Shown here one piece after another: positions 9,282-17,883 of a DNA stretch of 64,000 bases. Positions within the stretch are counted from its first letter, which is position 1. Each line of letters opens with the position of its first letter. The DNA is from Flavobacterium marginilacus (lineage in GTDB: Bacteria > Bacteroidota > Bacteroidia > Flavobacteriales > Flavobacteriaceae): the NCBI RefSeq assembly GCF_026870155.1, contig NZ_CP113975.1, forward strand, positions 744,001 through 808,000, given 5' to 3'. The notes beneath the pieces are model-generated. The model did no database searches and was not told the origin of the DNA. It worked only from the letters and a program-made list of their open reading frames with translations. The translations under genes and the position numbers were made by a program.

Positions 9282-10739
9282 ATGAAAAAAATAACCACCA
9301 CGGCATTAGCACTGGCATCCTTTTTTGTTTTTGCGCAGCAAAAAAATAAAGCAGCTGTAAATTCTTTTTCCGCAAAAGATAAAACAGTGACAGTATACAC
9401 TACAGCCGAAAGCACTAATTTGAGATTGTCTAAAACAGATGATCTTAAATTTTCAGAACTGAAGCAGCCTACAGAAAGACAGGTTTGTGTTTTTGTAAAT
9501 CCTGACCAGACTTTTCAGTCCTTACTTGGAATTGGCGGAGCAATAACGGATGCAAGTGCTGAGGTTTTTGCTAAACTGTCCAAAGAAAAACAGCAGGAAT
9601 TCCTGAACGCATATTACAGTGCCGAAAAAGGGATCGGCTATTCATTGGCACGAACCACAATTCACAGTTCCGATTTTGCTTCTGGGAGTTATACTTATAT
9701 AAATGAAGGTGATACTGAATTGAAAAGTTTTTCTATCGAACATGATAGAGAATTTAAAATACCGCTGATAAAAAAAGCAACGGAGACTGCAGGCGGAAAA
9801 ATAATTCTATATGCAAGTCCGTGGAGTCCTCCTGCTTTTATGAAAAGCAATAAAAATATGCTGAAAGGCGGAACACTGCTGCCTGAGTTTTTTCAGCCTT
9901 GGGCAGACTATTATACAAAGTTTGTAAAAGCGTATGAAAAAGAAGGAATGCCGATATGGGGAATCACTCTGCAGAACGAACCAATGGCAGTACAAAAATG
10001 GGAATCATGTGTTTATTCTGCTGAAGCCGAAAGAGATTTTCTAAAAAATTATCTTGGACCAACTATGAAAAAAGAAGGACTGGGAAACAAAAAAATAATT
10101 GTTTGGGATCACAACCGTGATTTGATGCTGCAGAGAGCCAATATTATTTTCAATGATCCCGAAGCTTCAAAATATGCCTGGGGAATTGGATTTCATTGGT
10201 ATGAAACATGGGCTGGAGGCGACCAGATGTTTGAAAATGTGGGGAAAGTTCATGAAGCATTCCCAAATAAAAACGTAATGTTTACAGAAGGCTGTATAGA
10301 GAAATTTGATGCTGCTAAATATCAATTCTGGGCCAATGGAGAACGTTATGGATCATCAATGATTCATGATTTTAATAACGGAACAGTGGGCTGGACAGAC
10401 TGGAATATTCTTTTGGACGAAAAAGGAGGACCTAATCATGTGGGGAATTTTTGTTTTGCACCAATCCATGCTGATACTAAAACGGGAGAATTAATTTATA
10501 CTCCGTCTTATTATTATATAGGACATTTTTCAAAATTTATTCGCCCTGAAGCCAAAAGAGTAAATTCTGCAGTGAGCAGAAGCAGTCTCTTGAGTACTTC
10601 ATTCTTGAACAAAGACGGAAAAATGGTAACCGTTGTAATGAACCAGAGTGATGCAGCGGTAATCTATAATCTGTGTATAGGAACGCAGGCTGCTGAGGTT
10701 ACGATTTTGCCTAATGCAATACAGACTCTGGTGTATTAA
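9282..10739 (+). CDS. GH30 glycoside hydrolase, secreted (second copy type)
   Basis: The protein has 485 residues. The signal peptide ends near 'FFVFAQ' with no lipobox cysteine, so it is probably periplasmic, unlike its lipoprotein neighbour. GH30 landmarks are 'SLLGIGGAITDASAEVF', 'YASPWSPPAFMK', the acid/base Glu233 in 'ITLQNEP', and the nucleophile Glu336 in 'NVMFTEG'. The conserved GH30 residues 'WDHNRD' and 'GFHWYETW' are also present. The sequence differs clearly from the upstream GH30, so this is not a recent tandem duplication but two subfamilies side by side. A plausible division of labour is surface endo-cleavage by the first and periplasmic exo- or endo-cleavage by this one (inference). 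Confidence 0.88.
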   Translation: MKKITTTALALASFFVFAQQKNKAAVNSFSAKDKTVTVYTTAESTNLRLSKTDDLKFSELKQPTERQVCVFVNPDQTFQSLLGIGGAITDASAEVFAKLSKEKQQEFLNAYYSAEKGIGYSLARTTIHSSDFASGSYTYINEGDTELKSFSIEHDREFKIPLIKKATETAGGKIILYASPWSPPAFMKSNKNMLKGGTLLPEFFQPWADYYTKFVKAYEKEGMPIWGITLQNEPMAVQKWESCVYSAEAERDFLKNYLGPTMKKEGLGNKKIIVWDHNRDLMLQRANIIFNDPEASKYAWGIGFHWYETWAGGDQMFENVGKVHEAFPNKNVMFTEGCIEKFDAAKYQFWANGERYGSSMIHDFNNGTVGWTDWNILLDEKGGPNHVGNFCFAPIHADTKTGELIYTPSYYYIGHFSKFIRPEAKRVNSAVSRSSLLSTSFLNKDGKMVTVVMNQSDAAVIYNLCIGTQAAEVTILPNAIQTLVY

Positions 10740-10796
10740 TCCCGTAAAGTTGATAGTTATGTGTGATGGGTATGTTACTGATTTAATATATTTTAG

Positions 10797-10894
10797 ATTG
10801 AAGATTAACGATTTGTGATTAAATGATAGATTGCCGATTTTATGAGTTTTTTTTACATCTGAAATCAAAAATCGTTAATCAAAAATCAGCAATC
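10797..10894. repeat. Intergenic interlocked inverted repeats
   Basis: GATTAACGATTT (10803-10814) is perfectly complementary to AAATCGTTAATC (10869-10880), and GATTGCCGATTT (10829-10840) pairs with AAATCAGCAATC (10883-10894) with one mismatch. It lies between the second GH30 and the GH5 gene and may act as a transcript-stabilising or terminating hairpin. It resembles dispersed Flavobacterium intergenic repeats. Confidence 0.55.
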
Positions 10895-10968
10895 ATTTTA
10901 TCATTCAGTCTTTAACTTAAAGGTACGCCAAAGAGTTCTTTTTATATTAAGATTTTAAAAATAATAGG

Positions 10969-12699
10969 ATGAAAAAAATAATAGTAATTTCTTTTTTGTG
11001 CATTGCCGCCGCTTCATTCGGTCAGGGTTTCCTGCATAGAGACGGACAAAACATTGTAGACGGAAACGGTAAAAATATTGTTTTGCGCGGTTTAGGACTT
11101 GGTGGCTGGATGGTACAGGAAGGATATATGATTCAAACTGGAGGATTCGCTGGATCACAATACAAAATTAAACAAAAAATTACCGATTTAATTGGTAAGG
11201 AAGCCACCGATGAATTCTATAAAGCATACAAAACAAACGGAATCACAAAGAGAGATATTGATTCTTTGGCAGCTTGGGGATTTAACTCTATTCGTCTGCC
11301 AATGCATTACAACTTATACACTCCTGCTATTGAGAATGAGAAAGACGGGCAGATTACCTGGTTAGAAGAAGGTTTTAAAATGACCGATGATTTAGTAAAA
11401 TGGTGCGCTGCCAGCAAAATACATTTAATCTTAGATTTGCATGCTGCTCCTGGAGGCCAAGGGAAAGATGCTGCAATATCCGACTACGATGATTCAAAAC
11501 CATCACTTTGGGAGAGTACTGCAAATCAAGATAAAATGACAGCATTTTGGGAGAAATTAGCAGAACGTTACAAAGACAATCCATGGATTGGGGGCTATGA
11601 TATTATCAATGAACCCAATTGGAATTTCACAGAAGCCAATATAAACGGCTGTGATGAAGCTTTAAACGCTCCTTTGAGAGCACTGCAGCTTAGAATTACA
11701 AAAGCTATTAGAGCTATTGATACCAATCATTTAATTATCATTGAAGGAAATTGCTGGGGGAATAACTACAATGGAATATTCCCGCTTTGGGACGAAAACA
11801 TGGCACTGAGTTTTCATAAGTATTGGAATAAAAATGATACGGCTTCAATTCAGACTATGCTGAATTACAGAACACAATACAATGTGCCGATTTGGTTAGG
11901 CGAAAGCGGAGAAAACTCTAATGTATGGTTTGAAGAAGCCATTTCATTAATGGAATCCAATAACATCGGCTGGGCTTTTTGGCCAATGAAAAAAATTGAG
12001 AATTTAGCAGGAGTAACTTCGGTAACAAAACCGGCTGGTTATGACAAGCTGCTGGATTATTGGAAAAAAGGAGGTGAAAAACCAAAAACAGATTTTGCCA
12101 AAAAAGTACTGATGCAAATGGCTGCCAATTATAAAATGGAGCATTTAACTATCAGACAGGATGTAATTGATGCTATGTTCAGACAGGTACAGACAAATGA
12201 TACCAAAAAATATAAAAATCATCAGCTTCCAGGAAGAGTATATGCGACTGAGTTTGATTTAGGCCAAAACGGATATGCATACTCGGATAATGATGTGGCG
12301 AATTATAACGGAACTAAATTCACGCAATGGAATAAAGGAGGGAAAATGAGAAATGACGGAGTTGATATTGAATCCTGCAAGGATATAAACACCAACGGTT
12401 TTCAAGTCTCTTTTATCGAAGATAAAGAATGGTTACAGTTTACAGCTGATGTAAAAGAAGAAGGCAGTTTTGATGTCGAAATTCGATATTCCAGCGAGAA
12501 AGCGGGCGGAAAATTGTATTTGGAACAAGATAATGTGAGAATCTCAGAATCAATCGTTCTTCCTGTTTCGGGAGGATTAAAAACTTGGAAAACTGTTTTG
12601 CTTAAAAATGTTATTCTTAAGAAAGGCATAAATAAAATTCGTGTTAACTTTGAAGGAGGAAATTTTAATCTTAATTTTCTGGAATTTAAAAAGCACTAA
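10969..12699 (+). CDS. GH5 glucanase with C-terminal CBM6-like domain
   Basis: This 576-residue secreted protein has a signal peptide ending 'AAASFGQ'. The GH5 barrel covers about 20-380 ('VLRGLGLGGWM', 'WGFNSIRLPMHYN', 'LILDLHAAPGGQ'). The acid/base is Glu215 in 'DIINEPNW' and the nucleophile Glu312 in 'IWLGESGEN'. From about 440 a CBM6/F5-8-like beta-sandwich appears ('VDIESCKDINTNGFQVSFIEDKEWLQFTADV...GINKIRVNFEGGNFNLNFLEF'), which normally binds glucan chains. The 'LRGLGLGGW' start resembles exo-beta-1,3-glucanases and beta-1,6-glucanases of GH5, in line with a mixed beta-glucan target. The subfamily is not certain. Confidence 0.85.
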   Translation: MKKIIVISFLCIAAASFGQGFLHRDGQNIVDGNGKNIVLRGLGLGGWMVQEGYMIQTGGFAGSQYKIKQKITDLIGKEATDEFYKAYKTNGITKRDIDSLAAWGFNSIRLPMHYNLYTPAIENEKDGQITWLEEGFKMTDDLVKWCAASKIHLILDLHAAPGGQGKDAAISDYDDSKPSLWESTANQDKMTAFWEKLAERYKDNPWIGGYDIINEPNWNFTEANINGCDEALNAPLRALQLRITKAIRAIDTNHLIIIEGNCWGNNYNGIFPLWDENMALSFHKYWNKNDTASIQTMLNYRTQYNVPIWLGESGENSNVWFEEAISLMESNNIGWAFWPMKKIENLAGVTSVTKPAGYDKLLDYWKKGGEKPKTDFAKKVLMQMAANYKMEHLTIRQDVIDAMFRQVQTNDTKKYKNHQLPGRVYATEFDLGQNGYAYSDNDVANYNGTKFTQWNKGGKMRNDGVDIESCKDINTNGFQVSFIEDKEWLQFTADVKEEGSFDVEIRYSSEKAGGKLYLEQDNVRISESIVLPVSGGLKTWKTVLLKNVILKKGINKIRVNFEGGNFNLNFLEFKKH

Positions 12700-12739
12700 A
12701 ATTAAATAGTGATTTTCAATTAAATATAAAATTTGTAAA

Positions 12740-14959
12740 ATGAAAACAACAGCTACACTAATATTAGCATTCGCTTCTTTTTTTGCTTTTTCACAGCAGC
12801 AGACGATAGATCAAAAAGTAGAAACTTTACTGAAGAAAATGACTCTGGAAGAAAAAATCGGTCAGATGAATCAATATACAGGTGACAATACTGCTACGGG
12901 TCCGATTACTATTAATGCCAATAAACAAAGCGAAATCAAGAAAGGATTAATTGGTTCGATGCTGAATATTATGGGTACAAAATACACGAGACAATACCAA
13001 GAATTAGCAATGCAGTCCCGACTGAAAATTCCATTGTTATTTGGTTTGGATGTCATTCATGGTTACAAAACGACTTTCCCAATTCCGTTGGCCGAAGCGG
13101 CAAGCTGGGATTTGACAGCGATTGAACTTTCGGCCAGAATCGCTGCTGTCGAAGCGGCGGCTTCTGGAATTCACTGGACATTTGCGCCGATGGTTGATAT
13201 TTCTCGTGACCCGCGCTGGGGCAGAGTGATGGAAGGTGCTGGGGAAGACACCTACTTGGGATCCAAAATTGCTTTTTCAAGAGTTAAGGGATTTCAGGGA
13301 AATTTGGGTGATGTGAATTCGGTTATGGCCTGTGTAAAACATTTTGCAGCTTATGGAGCAGCCGTTGGCGGACGCGACTACAATTCGGTTGATATGAGTA
13401 ACAGAATGCTTTGGGAAACTTATCTGCCTCCTTACAAATCAGCACTTGATGCAGGAGCAGCTACGTTTATGAATTCGTTTAACGATCTTAACGGAATACC
13501 GGCAAGCGCTAATAATTATTTACTTAGAGATATTCTGAAAGGTAAATGGAACTTTCAGGGATTTGTAGTTTCCGACTGGGGTTCTATTGGTGAAATGGTA
13601 AATCACGGATATGTAAAAGACAACAAGGAAGCTGCTCTTGCATCTATAACTGCAGGAAGTGATATGGATATGGAAAGCAATGCCTATCGATATAATTTGG
13701 AGCAATTGGTAAAAGAAAATAAAGTGCCGGTAGCTTTAATCGACGATGCGGTAAAAAGAATTTTGCGCAAGAAATTTGAATTGGGACTTTTTGATGATCC
13801 ATATAAATTCTGCAGTCCGGAAAGAGAGCAGGCTGCATTAAATAATCCCGAACATACAAAAGCAGCTAGAGAAATGGCGGCAAAAAGTATTGTGCTGCTA
13901 AAAAATGAAAGAGATGTGCTGCCGCTTTCGAAAGGGCTGAAAACTATCGCATTTATTGGGCCAATGGTTAAGCCCAAAAGAGACAACCACGGATTTTGGG
14001 CAGTAGATGTAAAAGATGTGGATTCGACTTATATTGTTTCTCAATGGGAAGGCTTGGAAAACAAAGTAGGCAAAAGAACTAAAATTTTATATGCCAAAGG
14101 CTGCGGTGTTGAAGACAAAAGCAAAGAAGGTTTTGCAGATGCACTGAATGTTGCCAGCCAGGCTGAAGTTATTATTTTAAGCATAGGTGAGAATTTCAAT
14201 AAAAGCGGCGAAGCCAAAAGTAAAAGCAATTTACAGCTGCCAGGCGTTCAGGTGGAATTGATTAAAGAACTTCAAAAAACGGGGAAACCAATTGTTATTC
14301 TGATTAATGCAGGAAGACCGCTGGTTTTTGACTGGGTTGCTGATAATATGCCGACAATTGTTTACACTTGGTGGCTGGGATCAGAAGCAGGTAATGCGAT
14401 TGCCGATGTGCTTTTTGGCGATTATAATCCGTCTGGAAAACTGCCAATGACTTTTCCTAGAACAGAAGGACAGATTCCAATTTATTACAATCATTTCAAT
14501 ACAGGAAGACCTTCTGTAAATGAAGATAAAAACTATAAATCAGCTTATATTGATTTGCCAACTACGCCTAAATTTGCATTTGGATACGGTTTAAGTTATA
14601 CAACTTTTGGATATTCAGATTTGAAGCTTTCCAAAAAAGTAATGAAGAATAACGAAACCATTACAGTTTCAGTAAACATAACCAATACAGGAAGCGTAAA
14701 GGGAGAGGAAGTTGTTCAGTTGTATTTGAGAGACAAAGTTGGGTCTGTGGTGCGCCCGATAATCGAGTTAAAAGATTTTCAGAAAATAGCATTAAACCGC
14801 GGAGAAACCAAAACCATTCAGTTTACAATAGACAATCAAAAATTGTCATTTTATAACAATGCATTAGAATTTGTTTCAGAACCAGGCGATTTTGATATAA
14901 TGATAGGTTCCTCTTCTGCAGATATTCGTGTGAAAGACAGCTTTGAATTAGTAAAATAA
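12740..14959 (+). CDS. GH3 beta-glucosidase (BglX-like)
   Basis: This 739-residue protein has a short signal peptide ('FASFFAFSQ'). The GH3 N-terminal TIM barrel covers about 25-350, with 'GLDVIHGYKTTFPIPLAEAA', 'DPRWGRVMEGAGEDTYLGS' and the nucleophile Asp279 in 'GFVVSDWGS'. The GH3 C-terminal alpha/beta domain follows ('KSIVLLKNE...LPLS'), and a fibronectin-III-like domain ends the protein ('VSVNITNTGSVKGEEVVQLYLRD'). Length and architecture are those of periplasmic BglX. It would release glucose from imported beta-glucan oligosaccharides. It follows the GH5 gene by 40 bases and ends the PUL at a terminator. Confidence 0.93.
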   Translation: MKTTATLILAFASFFAFSQQQTIDQKVETLLKKMTLEEKIGQMNQYTGDNTATGPITINANKQSEIKKGLIGSMLNIMGTKYTRQYQELAMQSRLKIPLLFGLDVIHGYKTTFPIPLAEAASWDLTAIELSARIAAVEAAASGIHWTFAPMVDISRDPRWGRVMEGAGEDTYLGSKIAFSRVKGFQGNLGDVNSVMACVKHFAAYGAAVGGRDYNSVDMSNRMLWETYLPPYKSALDAGAATFMNSFNDLNGIPASANNYLLRDILKGKWNFQGFVVSDWGSIGEMVNHGYVKDNKEAALASITAGSDMDMESNAYRYNLEQLVKENKVPVALIDDAVKRILRKKFELGLFDDPYKFCSPEREQAALNNPEHTKAAREMAAKSIVLLKNERDVLPLSKGLKTIAFIGPMVKPKRDNHGFWAVDVKDVDSTYIVSQWEGLENKVGKRTKILYAKGCGVEDKSKEGFADALNVASQAEVIILSIGENFNKSGEAKSKSNLQLPGVQVELIKELQKTGKPIVILINAGRPLVFDWVADNMPTIVYTWWLGSEAGNAIADVLFGDYNPSGKLPMTFPRTEGQIPIYYNHFNTGRPSVNEDKNYKSAYIDLPTTPKFAFGYGLSYTTFGYSDLKLSKKVMKNNETITVSVNITNTGSVKGEEVVQLYLRDKVGSVVRPIIELKDFQKIALNRGETKTIQFTIDNQKLSFYNNALEFVSEPGDFDIMIGSSSADIRVKDSFELVK

Positions 14960-14984
14960 ACACCTGCTTAGGCAGCGCTAGAAA

Positions 14985-15019
14985 AGCGGTATCATTATTA
15001 GTATGGTATCGCTTTTTTT
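14985..15019 (+). terminator. Terminator at the end of the PUL
   Basis: The stem AGCGGTATCA / TGGTATCGCT, with two G-U pairs, is followed by a run of T. It closes the GH3 transcription unit. Confidence 0.75.
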
Positions 15020-15261
15020 GTGACAAGTATTAAGAGCAGCAGTTTTCGATTCTTCATCAGCATCATTCCTGCTGTGCGTCTCGTCTAAAAAGAGAGAGGC
15101 TGGTTTACTGCTTTAGTTTTTCAAAAGCATTTTTGTAAAATACTGCCCAACTGAATCAAAGTGAAAACAAATAGAAAACATCACAGACACAACTTGAGTA
15201 TTCAAAAAAACTATATAATTTGACTGGTTTTTAGCAGATAAATTAAAAGTCCATTTGATAA
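15020..15261. other. Intergenic stretch before the cassette array
   Basis: There is no gene or clear structural element in these 240 bases. They form the left flank of the integron-like array, where an integrase gene or attI site would be expected in a complete integron; no such gene is present. Confidence 0.5.
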
Positions 15262-15291
15262 TTTGTAATAAAAATAATATTTATATATTTG
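15262..15291 (+). promoter_or_regulatory. Candidate promoter in front of the cassette array
   Basis: TTTG (15262-15265) is followed after 18 bases by TATATTTG (15284-15291), a full match to the Bacteroidota -33 / -7 pattern TTTG-N-TAnnTTTG. It reads rightward into the first cassette gene. It is a candidate for the common cassette promoter (Pc) of an integron-like array; that role is inference. Confidence 0.6.
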
Positions 15292-15303
15292 ATTAATAAC
15301 CGT

Positions 15304-15372
15304 AACAAAGCAGCGACAATTTACCCGATTTTGAGTAGATTGTCGTTGCTTAGTGGCTAGTATAAACGAGTT
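15304..15372 (+). repeat. Leftmost attC/attI-like boundary element of the array
   Basis: A short hairpin (AGCAGCGACAATTTA against TAGATTGTCGTTGCT, 13 of 15 pairing) is followed by about 20 unrelated bases and by the junction CGAGTTGCCAGCT, which starts the first cassette. The element differs from the 125-bp copies downstream. It may be a different attC type, a degenerate copy, or the insertion point of the array. Confidence 0.5.
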
Positions 15373-15396
15373 GCCAGCTATTTTACAAAATCACAT

Positions 15397-15993
15397 ATGA
15401 AAGAAAATTGGCTTTTTATTAAAACACCAGACCATTACGGAAACCCCGAGATAATTCAGTTTACTGAAGATAACATTGATTATTTTAACGTTGAAAAAAG
15501 TGAAGGGACCTTTTTAATAAAAAACGAAAATAGAAATGAAAAACTAACCGAAATAGATCATAAATTTATTAATCCAAATCGAATTAGATTTTTCAAAAAA
15601 GGAAAAATTTATAGAGTTTTAAGCGAAGAAAAGTCTACAACAGAAGATTGTATATTTGAAGATGATTACGAAAAACTAAACGCTACTGAAACTGAATTAA
15701 CAGAAAGTGAAATTCAGAATTTAAAGTTTGAGTTTAATTGGAATGGAGAAAAAATGAATGTTAGATTTAATGAAGTTTTGGACTCGCCAATTATACAAGA
15801 AATAAACAAACGTTTGAATAAGGAAGGAAGCAGAATTATTTTAGGAAAACTAAATGAAACACTATTTCTTTCACTTTATACAGATATTTATTTAGACAAA
15901 CTAATTCCAATAAAATATGTTGACAGAGAAAAGATGATTTTATATGGTTTCCCAAAAGAACCTTATGAAATTAATTGTCCAATAATAGAATAA
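15397..15993 (+). CDS. Hypothetical protein, cassette 1
   Basis: This is a soluble protein of 198 residues without signal peptide or membrane segment, rich in Asn, Lys, Glu and Ile. I recognise no family; the 'MKENWLFIKTPDHYG' start and central 'ESEIQNLKFEFNWNGEKM' give no clue. The ATG lies 27 bases after the cassette junction GTTGCCAGC. The stop is followed within 20 bases by GCTGGTAAC, which is the complement of that junction with one mismatch. This single-gene, same-strand layout with self-complementary ends is what an integron cassette looks like. Confidence 0.7.
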   Translation: MKENWLFIKTPDHYGNPEIIQFTEDNIDYFNVEKSEGTFLIKNENRNEKLTEIDHKFINPNRIRFFKKGKIYRVLSEEKSTTEDCIFEDDYEKLNATETELTESEIQNLKFEFNWNGEKMNVRFNEVLDSPIIQEINKRLNKEGSRIILGKLNETLFLSLYTDIYLDKLIPIKYVDREKMILYGFPKEPYEINCPIIE

Positions 15994-16005
15994 AAAACAG
16001 CTGGT

Positions 16006-16130
16006 AACACTTGCTACAATAGATTTGTGCAATTGGCATAATTTAAAAATAGTCTTGTATTTGGAAAGATTAGGCAAATCCGAAAAATGGTCTTAATTTA
16101 ATCCCAAACCCGCTGTAGTAGCAACACGTT
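16006..16130 (+). repeat. attC-like palindromic repeat 1 (125 bp)
   Basis: The copy runs from AAC to GTT. The outer arms are AACACTTGCTAC and GTAGCAACACGTT, inner arms TAGATTTGTGC...AATTT and AATTTAATCCCAAACC, and the spacer contains the shared core GTCTTGTATTTGG and AGGCAAATCCGAAAA. It separates cassettes 1 and 2. The flanking bases AGCTGG (left) and TGCAGAC (right) belong to the neighbouring cassettes and do not pair with each other. Confidence 0.75.
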
Positions 16131-16173
16131 TGCAGACATTATCGCAGAAAAAAGAAAAACATAAAACAAAAAA

Positions 16174-16549
16174 ATGAGAAAAATTATTAAAATTATTTGT
16201 GTTTATTTGGTTTTAATTTTTTTAAGTAACAGTTGTACACCAGACCATTTATTAATATCCGATATTGATTTCACAAGTGCAAGTATTAAAGAAAGGAAAG
16301 ATAGAAGAGAATTTAATAATTATTTACCTACAAGTGTATTTAAAAAAGATATTGTTTTTATTATCTCATACCATACAGATTATATTGCAGGAATTGATTT
16401 GGGGTTTTCAAACAAGTGTTATGCTTTTACGAAAGGAAGCGTTATTGATAATGATTTATTAGAAAGTTCATATTCAATAAAACTAAATCGTCCTTTTACT
16501 TATAACAATAAAATAATAAGCGAAAATCAGAATTTATTAGAAATTGAAG
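16174..16549 (+). pseudogene. Cassette 2 gene, 5' part, interrupted by an IS30-type element
   Basis: The frame encodes a lipoprotein-like signal ('VYLVLIFLSNSC') and then an unknown domain. It is natural up to about 16549. Beyond that point the frame runs into the insertion sequence, adding residues that come from the IS end ('HINATVFNLL...'). If the IS (16550-17666) and one copy of the AAG target repeat are removed, the frame continues exactly in register into 17670-17866, giving a putative protein of 190 residues. No family is recognised. Confidence 0.7.
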
Positions 16550-16556
16550 GGTGGAT

Positions 16557-17538
16557 TCAACATATAAATGCAACAGTATTCAATTTATTGATTTTTTCGG
16601 CGAAAATTTCATTAGGTGTTTTATAGCCAAATCTTTTTCTGGGTCTGTTGTTTAATGTATTAACTACTGTTTTTATTTGTTGTTCTTCGATGTTTTCAAA
16701 GTTAGATTTTTTAGGAAAATATTGTCTTATTAATCCGTTTAAATTTTCATTGGCTCCTCGTTCCCAGCTATGGTAGGGTTTGGCAAAATAATAATCGATA
16801 TCTAAATCTTCTGCAATGGCCCGATGATTGGCAAATTCCTTTCCATTATCCGAAGTAATGGTCTTGATTATTGGTTTCCAATCTTTCAATAATTCAATTG
16901 TTTTCTGCTGTATTGCACTAGCTTCTTTGCTTTCTACTTTTCCCATAAAAAGTATTCCAGAGGCTCTGTCATTGATAGTTAGTAACGCTCCTTTGTGATT
17001 CTTACCAATGACCAAATCAATCTCTAAATCGCCCAATCTACTTTTCTTTTCTACAATCTTTGGACGCTCGCTAATATCGACCCTACCAATAATAAGTCCT
17101 CTTTTATCCTTTAAATGTCCTCTTTTTTTATACTTTTTACCCTTTGTCTCTAAGATGTTTATATAAGAGTCCTCCTTTGCGTTTATTTTCCCAAATATAT
17201 TGATAGATTCTTTCTTTAGAAACCATTGCTCTTTTGTCAATTTTTGCTCTGCCAACAATTTGTTCAGGACTGTAATCTTGCTTTAAATAAAACAAAATAT
17301 TTGCTTCAACTTCTGAGGTTAAAGTGCATTTTTTGATCTTAACCTTATGCCTGTTTAAAGCTTTTTTATCCGCCAAAACAGCTTTATAAACACCACTTCT
17401 TTGATCAGAATTACGTTTTATTTCTCGAGAAATAACTGATTTGTTTTTATCTACCAATTCAGCAATTTCGGAAATACTGATACCGGCATTTCTATATACT
17501 TCTATTTTGTATCTTTGTTCTAACGTTAAATGTGCCAT
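16557..17538 (-). pseudogene. IS30-family transposase, frameshifted
   Basis: The first frame (17538 to about 17137) gives the helix-turn-helix N-terminus 'MAHLTLEQRYKIEVYRNAG' with 'SEIAELVDKNKSVISREIKRN', and stops after 'LYKHLRDKG'. The second frame continues the same protein from 'KKYKKRGHLKDKRGLIIGRV' through the DDE core ('GDLEIDLVIGKNHKGALLTI', 'ITSDNGKEFANH', 'YFAKPYHSWERGANENLNGL') to the stop at 16557. The two halves join if one G of the GGG at 17140-17142 is removed. So this is either an inactivating one-base insertion, a sequencing error, or (less likely) a +1 programmed shift. The C-terminal codons overlap the inverted repeat. Confidence 0.85.
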
Positions 17539-17582
17539 CTATTTTGAGTGTTGCAACCCAAAGATATGATGATTTTTTCGCC

Positions 17583-17638
17583 AACTCTAGTGTTATTCTT
17601 TTGACCTAGGTCAAAAGAATAACACTAGAGTTTTTTTT
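17583..17638. terminator. 50-bp perfect palindrome with T-run inside the IS end
   Basis: Bases 17583-17607 are exactly complementary to 17608-17632 (25 + 25, centre CCTAGG), followed by a T-run to 17638. It lies between the transposase start and the right inverted repeat. It can fold as a strong hairpin in transcripts from either side, so it probably blocks outside transcription from entering the transposase gene. Confidence 0.7.
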
Positions 17639-17669
17639 CACGTTGCATTTATTACTTGAATCTAAGAAG

Positions 17670-17866
17670 ACATAAAAAACCAAATATCAATATTTGAAAA
17701 TTATCAAACATTTAATAATGGTAGTGCAGATAGAGTAATTGAATTCAGCCAAAATTTCAAAAACTTAAGTGTATTTAGTAATGATGATTATAAAATAACT
17801 TTTAATTGTAAAACGTCAGATAATAGGGCGTTTGAAAAAAATATTACTGTGAAATTTGAAAATTGA
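17670..17866 (+). pseudogene. Cassette 2 gene, 3' part
   Basis: An open frame without its own start begins at the IS edge and encodes about 65 residues ('DIKNQISIFENYQTFNNGSA' ... 'FEKNITVKFEN') to the TGA at 17864-17866. It is in register with the 5' part once the IS and one AAG are removed. The cassette ends 'ATCTGCCAAC' 20 bases later, which is complementary to its 5' junction GTTTGCAGA with one mismatch. Confidence 0.65.
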
Positions 17867-17883
17867 GAAAATAACGATCTGCC

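Larger units (their letters stand above)
16547..17669 (-). mobile_element. IS30-family insertion sequence with AAG target repeats
   Basis: The element covers about 16550-17666 (1117 bp), flanked by AAG at 16547-16549 and 17667-17669. Its ends are inverted repeats: GATTCAACATATAAATGCAAC (16554-16574) against the complement of 17642-17662, matching at 17 of 21 positions. It carries one transposase region on the minus strand, disrupted by a frameshift. Removing it restores the reading frame of the interrupted cassette gene, which supports the boundaries; a shift of three bases in the end assignment is possible. Confidence 0.8.

Noticed and set aside
16265..16462. Second frame inside the cassette 2 gene
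   Set aside because: A shadow frame of the interrupted cassette gene, which has the signal peptide and continues in register after the IS.
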